Shown here: positions 35,882-39,538 of the stretch, piece by piece
How positions within the stretch are numbered: the stretch's first letter is position 1
Layout of the letters: each line of letters starts with the position of its first letter
Assembly (NCBI GenBank): GCA_021647265.1
Contig: JAKIVA010000028.1
Coordinates: forward strand, 1-39,538
Direction of reading: 5' to 3'
Source: Lutibacter sp.
GTDB lineage: Bacteria; Bacteroidota; Bacteroidia; Flavobacteriales; Flavobacteriaceae
DNA length: 39,538 nt
Notes under the pieces: generated by a model
What the model was told of the DNA's origin: nothing
The model's input: only the letters and a program-made list of their open reading frames with translations
The model's database searches: none
Program-made: the position numbers and the translations under genes

Positions 35882-36856
35882 ATGAAAAAATTAGGAATTC
35901 TTTTAGTGATAGTCTCTTTTATAATTTCCTGTGATTCTAGGAATAATCAAAAAGTATTAAAACAAGCAAATGGCAGAATAAATAATTTACTTGTTGTAAT
36001 GAAAAATAGTGAATGGCAAGGTAAATTAGGAGACGAATTACGCAAAATTATTGCAGAACCAGTAGTAGGTTTACCTCAACCAGAACCACAATTTGAAGTT
36101 TCGCAAGTACCACCAGAAAGTTTTGGAAGAATGTTTAAAGCGAGTAGAAATGTATTAGAAATTGGTATTGCTAATAAAAATTCGTTTACTATAGCTACAG
36201 ATGTTTATGCTTCTCCACAAAAAATAATTACTATTATTGGTAAAAGTGAAAAAGAGCTGATAAATGAAATTCAAAAAAACAGCAAAAAAATTATTTCAGA
36301 GTTTAAAAAATCCGATTTAAGATCAGTTCAAAGAAAAATTCTTAAAAAATATTGGGATCCATCAAAAATTAAAACGTTTGAAAAGCAAGGATATTCTTTA
36401 AAAATACCTCGTACATATAATAAAGTTGAAGATAATGGCGATTTTATTTGGTATCGTTACCATTTATTTGGAGGAAATAGTATGGAGCTAATTTCTTATA
36501 CAGTGCCAATTACATCAGAAGATGATGAAAATGGGAATAATATTGTTGCAATTAGAGATTCAATAGGGAAAAAATATATACCTGGAGAGATTGAAAATTC
36601 GTATATGATTACTGAAAAAGCCTATACACCCCATATTTTTGAAGTAACATTAGATGGTAAAAAAGCATTTGAAACTAGAGGTAAATGGGAAGTAAAAGGG
36701 GTTTATATGGCAGGTCCTTTTTTGAGTTACACAGTTGTTGACAAGCCAAATAACAGATTGGTGGTGGTTGAGGGTTTAACGTATGCTCCCTCAATTAATA
36801 AACGAGATTATATGTTTGAGTTAGAAGCTATTTTAAAAACATTGAAAATAAATTAG
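35882..36856 (+). CDS. DUF4837 family lipoprotein
   Basis: Lipoprotein of 324 residues; the signal peptide ends FIISC, with lipidation at Cys17. The mature part starts with a Bacteroidota-specific region I recognise as DUF4837 (NGRINNLLVVMKNSEW, KLGDELRKI, EPVVGLPQPEPQFEV). It has alternating predicted strands and helices and no visible catalytic motif. The function is unknown. It follows the lytic transglycosylase by a single base, so it is co-transcribed with envelope genes and likely acts at the envelope. It is the last gene of the long plus-strand run; a MITE-like element begins 30 bp later. Confidence 0.9.
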   Translation: MKKLGILLVIVSFIISCDSRNNQKVLKQANGRINNLLVVMKNSEWQGKLGDELRKIIAEPVVGLPQPEPQFEVSQVPPESFGRMFKASRNVLEIGIANKNSFTIATDVYASPQKIITIIGKSEKELINEIQKNSKKIISEFKKSDLRSVQRKILKKYWDPSKIKTFEKQGYSLKIPRTYNKVEDNGDFIWYRYHLFGGNSMELISYTVPITSEDDENGNNIVAIRDSIGKKYIPGEIENSYMITEKAYTPHIFEVTLDGKKAFETRGKWEVKGVYMAGPFLSYTVVDKPNNRLVVVEGLTYAPSINKRDYMFELEAILKTLKIN

Positions 36857-36885
36857 GACTATCTTACAAGCTGTGCAAGTTTATG

Positions 36886-37080
36886 AATGTGAGTTTGACG
36901 TAATAACCTGCTTTAATTATTGATAATCAACACTTTAAATATAAAATTAAAACGCTAATGTCACCTTGAGCGCAGTCGAAAGGTTTTTTAAATAGGTTTC
37001 GACTGCGCTCAACCTGACAAAGTGCTGATAATTAATATAATTTTCTTTAGGATCTACCTTTTTTAAGTTGAACTCACGTT
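36886..37080 (-). repeat. MITE-like element, copy 2
   Basis: A 195-bp element. The right end (inward, minus strand) is AACGTGAGTTCAACTT and the left end is AATGTGAGTTTGACGT, giving imperfect terminal inverted repeats. Read on the minus strand it aligns over its whole length with the two outer parts of copy 1 (20888-21320). It contains a perfect 16-bp palindrome at 36966-37012. No coding capacity is seen. It separates the DUF4837 gene from the truncated Rhs cassette; the Rhs fragment begins within a few bases of its right end. Confidence 0.7.
36966..37012. repeat. GC-rich REP-like palindrome inside MITE copy 2
   Basis: TTGAGCGCAGTCGAAA at 36966-36981 is the exact reverse complement of 36997-37012, with a 15-nt loop. 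A related hairpin with a 13-bp stem and one mismatch sits in copy 1 at 21204-21243. The GC content of the stem contrasts with the surrounding AT-rich DNA. It could also terminate transcription from the DUF4837 operon. Confidence 0.7.
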
Positions 37081-37084
37081 ATGA

Positions 37085-38164
37085 GATTGTCCTTATAAGA
37101 CTACTTTGGAGAACGTGCGACTGTCATACGCAGACCTTGACGGAAACGGTAGTATCAACCCAAATACTGAAATCATTTCTGAAAACAATTATTATCCAGG
37201 CGGATTAACTCACAAAGGATATAACAATGTTGTTACAAGTAATGCAAATGGAACAGCTGAAAAATATAAGTATCAAGGACAGGAACTTGAAGAGGAATTA
37301 GGAAAAGATACTTATGCCTATCAATGGAGAGATTACGACCCAGCATTAATGAGGTTTAATAAGATAGATAGGTTTGCAGAAAAGTATTATGACCAATCAC
37401 CTTATCATTTTTCAAAAAACAATCCTATTTATTTCAGAGAAATTGCAGGAGATAGTATAAACGTTAGTAATCTAATGTTTAAAAACGGAAAATTGAATGC
37501 TGAAGGATTATATGTTTTGTTTAATACTATTTCTGATTTACAGGACATAACAGGCACATCTATAAGTGTTAATTCTAGTGGTAACTTAGTAAGTAAAGAT
37601 GGTGCAAAAGATGCTAATGGTAATTTAAGTGGTAGTTCAAAGGCTAGAAGTTATTTGAATTCTGTAATATCTTCAACAAAAACTATTACTATGTCAAATG
37701 ATAATAGTAAAAGTACGCAAGGTGGTGGTATAGGAAACGTCAATATAAATTCTAATCAAATAGACGGCAATATTCAAGCAGCTAAAAATGGAGGTGTAAA
37801 AGAGTTATCTTTTGGGTATAGTATGTCTTTTCTTCACGAATCATTACACACAGCAACAGGTGCTTTAGCCTATGACCCAACAGCAACAGCTGCAACAGAT
37901 ATTGGAGACCCACCTAATACGACACCAAATGCGACAGGTCCTACTGTTAATAAGGTAAATTGGTTCAGAACTCAGTTGGGTCTATCAACAAGGTCAAATT
38001 ATTTTTGGCAACAAACAAGCACTACTTCACCAGCAACGATGCAATGGAATGTTGGAGGTAGTAATGTTAATATAATTAAAACAACAATGCCAGCAGCAGA
38101 CCAAGCAACAAGAAGAAAAGCTACAAATGGGTTTGTTAACTTTATTACTAACTTCCGTTTTTGA
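37085..38164 (+). pseudogene. Orphan Rhs C-terminal cassette with HExxH putative metallopeptidase toxin domain
   Basis: The frame is open from just after a TGA at 37082-37084; the first usable start is a TTG at 37106, giving 352 residues. It begins inside the Rhs core: ENVRLSYADLDGNGSI stands where full proteins read DHLGNVRLSY. It continues with KYKYQGQELEEELGKDTYAY, RDYDPALMRFNKIDRFAEKY and SPYHFSKNNPIYF, the end of the conserved core. The C-terminal domain (about 90-352) is the variable tip; it is Ser/Asn/Thr-rich and has FLHESLHT, an HExxH zinc-peptidase motif (His244, Glu245, His248). The rest of the Rhs shell, normally over 1000 residues, is missing, so the gene cannot be delivered as it stands; it is an orphan tip or recombination donor. 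A lipoprotein gene follows 1 bp later. Confidence 0.75.
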
Positions 38165-38165
38165 T

Positions 38166-38756
38166 ATGAATTGTAAAAATATAATAATCGCTATAGTCCT
38201 CTGTTTAGGTTTTTCAAGTTGTAAGACTGTTAATATGAATTCATCTATTTATGGAAAAGCAAAAGAGTTGATTAAGAATAATGACATTGTTATTAATTAT
38301 ACAAATAATCAATTGAAAGTAGATGGGATAAAGATTTTTGTCTCTGATGAAAAAGTTCCGTTTAATCTTACTTCTTTAGAAATAAACATTCTCAAAAGTG
38401 ATTATATAAAAGGTTTTAATGAATTTAGTAATCATAGCAAAGAAGAAGAATCTATTATCAAAAGCGTAACGGATTCTTTGTATAGAAGAGATTTATTTTT
38501 AAATAAAGGTTTCAACACTAAAATTTCAAATGACAAATCTGCTAAAACAAATATGGGAAAATATAACTATATTTTATTCTTTTCAGACGTTAAGGATGGG
38601 CAACTTTTTGGACAGCTGATACCTTACAACTATAAAATCAATAAAAATATAAGTTTTGGAGAAGTTAGTTTTGGAACAGGTTTTTCATTTTTATTTAATA
38701 TAAATGAAAATAACAATATAATTAAAACGTACTTTGATAAAGTCAATTTTAATTGA
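38166..38756 (+). CDS. Lipoprotein, putative immunity partner of the Rhs tip
   Basis: Protein of 196 residues starting MNCKNIIIAI. The frame is open from an ATG at 38127, but the 38166 start gives a clean lipoprotein signal ending GFSSC (lipidation at Cys19) and lies just 1 bp after the Rhs stop. The mature part is Lys/Asn-rich with mixed strands and ends KTYFDKVNFN; no known domain was recognised. The position directly behind a polymorphic toxin tip is the usual place of an immunity gene, and a periplasm-facing lipoprotein would suit a toxin acting there. That role is inferred from position only. A strong terminator follows. Confidence 0.75.
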   Translation: MNCKNIIIAIVLCLGFSSCKTVNMNSSIYGKAKELIKNNDIVINYTNNQLKVDGIKIFVSDEKVPFNLTSLEINILKSDYIKGFNEFSNHSKEEESIIKSVTDSLYRRDLFLNKGFNTKISNDKSAKTNMGKYNYILFFSDVKDGQLFGQLIPYNYKINKNISFGEVSFGTGFSFLFNINENNNIIKTYFDKVNFN

Positions 38757-38766
38757 CATAAAATAG

Positions 38767-38796
38767 AAAGCCACCTTTAACGAGGTGGTTTTTTTA
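38767..38796. terminator. Bidirectional rho-independent terminator
   Basis: CCACCT at 38771-38776 pairs with AGGTGG at 38783-38788 around a 6-nt loop, with flanking A and T runs extending the stem in both directions. It ends the Rhs-lipoprotein transcript and overlaps the stop codon of the convergent XRE gene. Confidence 0.85.
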
Positions 38797-39129
38797 TGAG
38801 AAAGCTTGTTTAGTTTTAAAGTTTTGAATGATGTTATCAATTAGAAAGAACAATTTACTTTTGGTCTCATCGTCAAGTTGTTCAATATCCTCAATACGTT
38901 TTAAAACATCTTTATCGTAAGTAGATAGTTGTCCTTCGCCAATAATATAATCTACAGAAACATCAAAGGCTTTAGCCAATTTTAGAAGCACCTCAATAGA
39001 TGGCGCATTATCGTTACGCTCGTACTTACCAATCATAACACGAGATGAGCTAATCTCTTTGGCTAAATCTTCTTGCGACAAGTTTTTAGCTTTACGCAAC
39101 TCTACTAATTTACTTCCAATGTTTAACAT
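38794..39129 (-). CDS. XRE family helix-turn-helix repressor
   Basis: DNA-binding regulator of 111 residues. The N-terminal HTH_3 domain (about 7-62) reads KLVELRKAKNLSQEDLAKEI, then SSRVMIGKYERNDNAPS and VSVDYIIG, the classic Cro/C1 layout. The C-terminal 45 residues are helical and acidic, probably for dimerisation. It is transcribed away from a mobile-element gene fragment across a 143-bp region with two similar motifs around TACTTTTGTAT, so it most likely represses that gene and itself. Confidence 0.92.
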   Translation of the reverse strand: MLNIGSKLVELRKAKNLSQEDLAKEISSSRVMIGKYERNDNAPSIEVLLKLAKAFDVSVDYIIGEGQLSTYDKDVLKRIEDIEQLDDETKSKLFFLIDNIIQNFKTKQAFS

Positions 39130-39165
39130 ATGTATCTAAAGGATAATGATTTTGTAATATTTATA

Positions 39166-39173
39166 CAAAAGTA
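39166..39173 (-). promoter_or_regulatory. Candidate -7 box / operator half for the XRE gene
   Basis: On the minus strand this reads TACTTTTG, matching TAnnTTTG, 36 bp before the XRE start. With flanks (CTACTTTTGTATA) it resembles the palindrome on the other side of the divergent region, suggesting a second repressor site. Confidence 0.45.
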
Positions 39174-39206
39174 GTAAAAGAAAGTTATCAAAAGAAATCA
39201 TTGTTA

Positions 39207-39242
39207 TTTGTTTATTTGCTAAAAGAAAGATACTTTTGTATC
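39207..39242 (+). promoter_or_regulatory. Bacteroidota-type promoter with overlapping operator
   Basis: TTTG at 39207-39210 and TACTTTTG at 39231-39238 are 20 bp apart, a full match to the TTTG/TAnnTTTG promoter type. The -7 box lies inside the palindrome GATAC-TTTT-GTATC (39229-39242). A repressor bound there would block the polymerase. The start codon of the driven ORF is at 39273. Confidence 0.6.
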
Positions 39243-39272
39243 AGATGTTTATCATTTTAAAACTTATCAACA

Positions 39273-39452
39273 ATGCTCAATACTTCTAATCCGAACAATT
39301 ACAGTTACGAAACCAAACATTTAGAAATCCACATTTTAGGAGGACTAAAGACCAATAAATTAGAAAGTTTACGAGTAACGATAAGCATCCAAAAGCCAAA
39401 ACAATACAACATGAAGTGTCTACCTTTGATGTTACGATTTTATAGAGAGTAA
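39273..39452 (+). pseudogene. Interrupted mobile-element gene (N-terminal fragment)
   Basis: The 59-codon ORF begins MLNTSNPNNYSYETKHLEI, followed by HILGGLKTNKLESLRVTISI. From memory the N-terminal part resembles proteins carried on Bacteroidota integrative elements with a toprim/primase-like region, but the family assignment is weak. From about 39412 the frame runs into what looks like the left end of an IS3-family element and stops at 39450. I read it as a gene broken by insertion. The XRE-controlled promoter upstream suggests it was a regulated element gene. Confidence 0.5.
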
Positions 39453-39538
39453 AAACTATATTTGAATTATGGCAAAAAGATATGACAACGAATTTAAATT
39501 AATGATCGTAGATTTATTAAAATCAGGTATACGAACAA
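39412..39538 (+). mobile_element. Left end of an IS3-family insertion sequence (cut by window edge)
   Basis: The sequence from TGAAGTGTCTACCTTTGATG onward has the look of an IS3-group terminal repeat, beginning TG, and is followed about 50 bp later by the start of a transposase gene. The right end lies outside the window, so neither the second inverted repeat nor the target duplication can be checked. The left boundary is estimated from where the interrupted ORF loses its character. Confidence 0.6.
39469..39538 (+). CDS. IS3-family transposase OrfA, N-terminal part
   Basis: ATG at 39469 starts MAKRYDNEFKLMIVDLLKSG, the opening of an HTH-type OrfA of IS3-family elements in Bacteroidota (small DNA-binding protein made ahead of the DDE transposase OrfB). 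Only 23 codons fall within the window. Confidence 0.75.
   Translation, partial: MAKRYDNEFKLMIVDLLKSGIRT

Noticed and set aside
38127..38165. Upstream ATG for the lipoprotein gene
   Set aside because: It would overlap the Rhs frame and spoil the signal peptide; the ATG at 38166 gives a clean lipobox and a 1-bp gap to the Rhs stop.
1..39538. tRNA, rRNA, CRISPR arrays or a restriction/defence island
   Set aside because: Read through for cloverleaf-type ends, regularly spaced repeats and helicase/nuclease/methylase motifs; none was seen.

Overview
The window is AT-rich DNA from a member of the Bacteroidota, most likely a gliding Flavobacteriaceae. The evidence is a gldH gliding-lipoprotein gene, RicT/PSP1 and DUF4837 proteins, many lipoproteins with an SxC or SC lipobox, promoter boxes of the Bacteroidota TAnnTTTG type, and gene starts without clear Shine-Dalgarno sequences. 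No tRNA, rRNA or CRISPR array was seen. The species cannot be named from the sequence.

Layout. (1) 1-396 is debris: the C-terminal end of an unrecognised ORF, then a fragment of a PD40/beta-propeller protein truncated at its 5' side. (2) 606-7763 carries two tandem hybrid histidine kinases. The first is soluble, with a GAF and seven PAS domains. The second has a membrane-anchored sensor. Their kinase and receiver modules are clearly duplicates. (3) 7776-9221, minus strand: pheS and a small gene of unknown function. (4) 9481-15524: two glutamate dehydrogenases flank a large PEP-synthase-like protein that has two receiver-like domains and no phosphohistidine domain. The coenzyme loops of the two dehydrogenases differ in the way that separates NADP-type from NAD-type enzymes. 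(5) 15588-24934: dinB, a saccharopine-dehydrogenase-like gene, a TIGR01212 radical SAM gene, a YfcC-type transporter with a GreA-like gene, divergent doxX and trxA, asd, and a secreted kelch protein. (6) 25022-36856 is a long plus-strand run: U32 protein with ferredoxin, ricT-gldH, PBP1A, acyl-CoA ligase, exonuclease III, OmpA lipoprotein, lytic transglycosylase with LysM, and DUF4837. Several of these genes overlap or abut, so operons are likely, and the theme is the cell envelope. (7) 36886-39538 is accessory DNA: a MITE-like repeat, an orphan Rhs C-terminal cassette with an HExxH motif followed 1 nt later by a lipoprotein gene (a candidate toxin-immunity pair), an XRE repressor with a divergent operator/promoter, and a mobile-element gene interrupted by the left end of an IS3-family element.

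Repeats. Two copies of one MITE-like element, in opposite orientation, lie at 20888-21320 and 36886-37080. They share terminal inverted repeats and an internal GC-rich palindrome, and the first copy has about 240 bp of extra sequence inside. A different long inverted repeat lies between trxA and asd.

The most interesting candidates are the Rhs metallopeptidase-like tip with its putative lipoprotein partner, the receiver/PEP-synthase-like fusion between two glutamate dehydrogenases, the U32-ferredoxin pair, and the MITE-like family. All functional readings come from motifs recognised by eye. No database search was possible.
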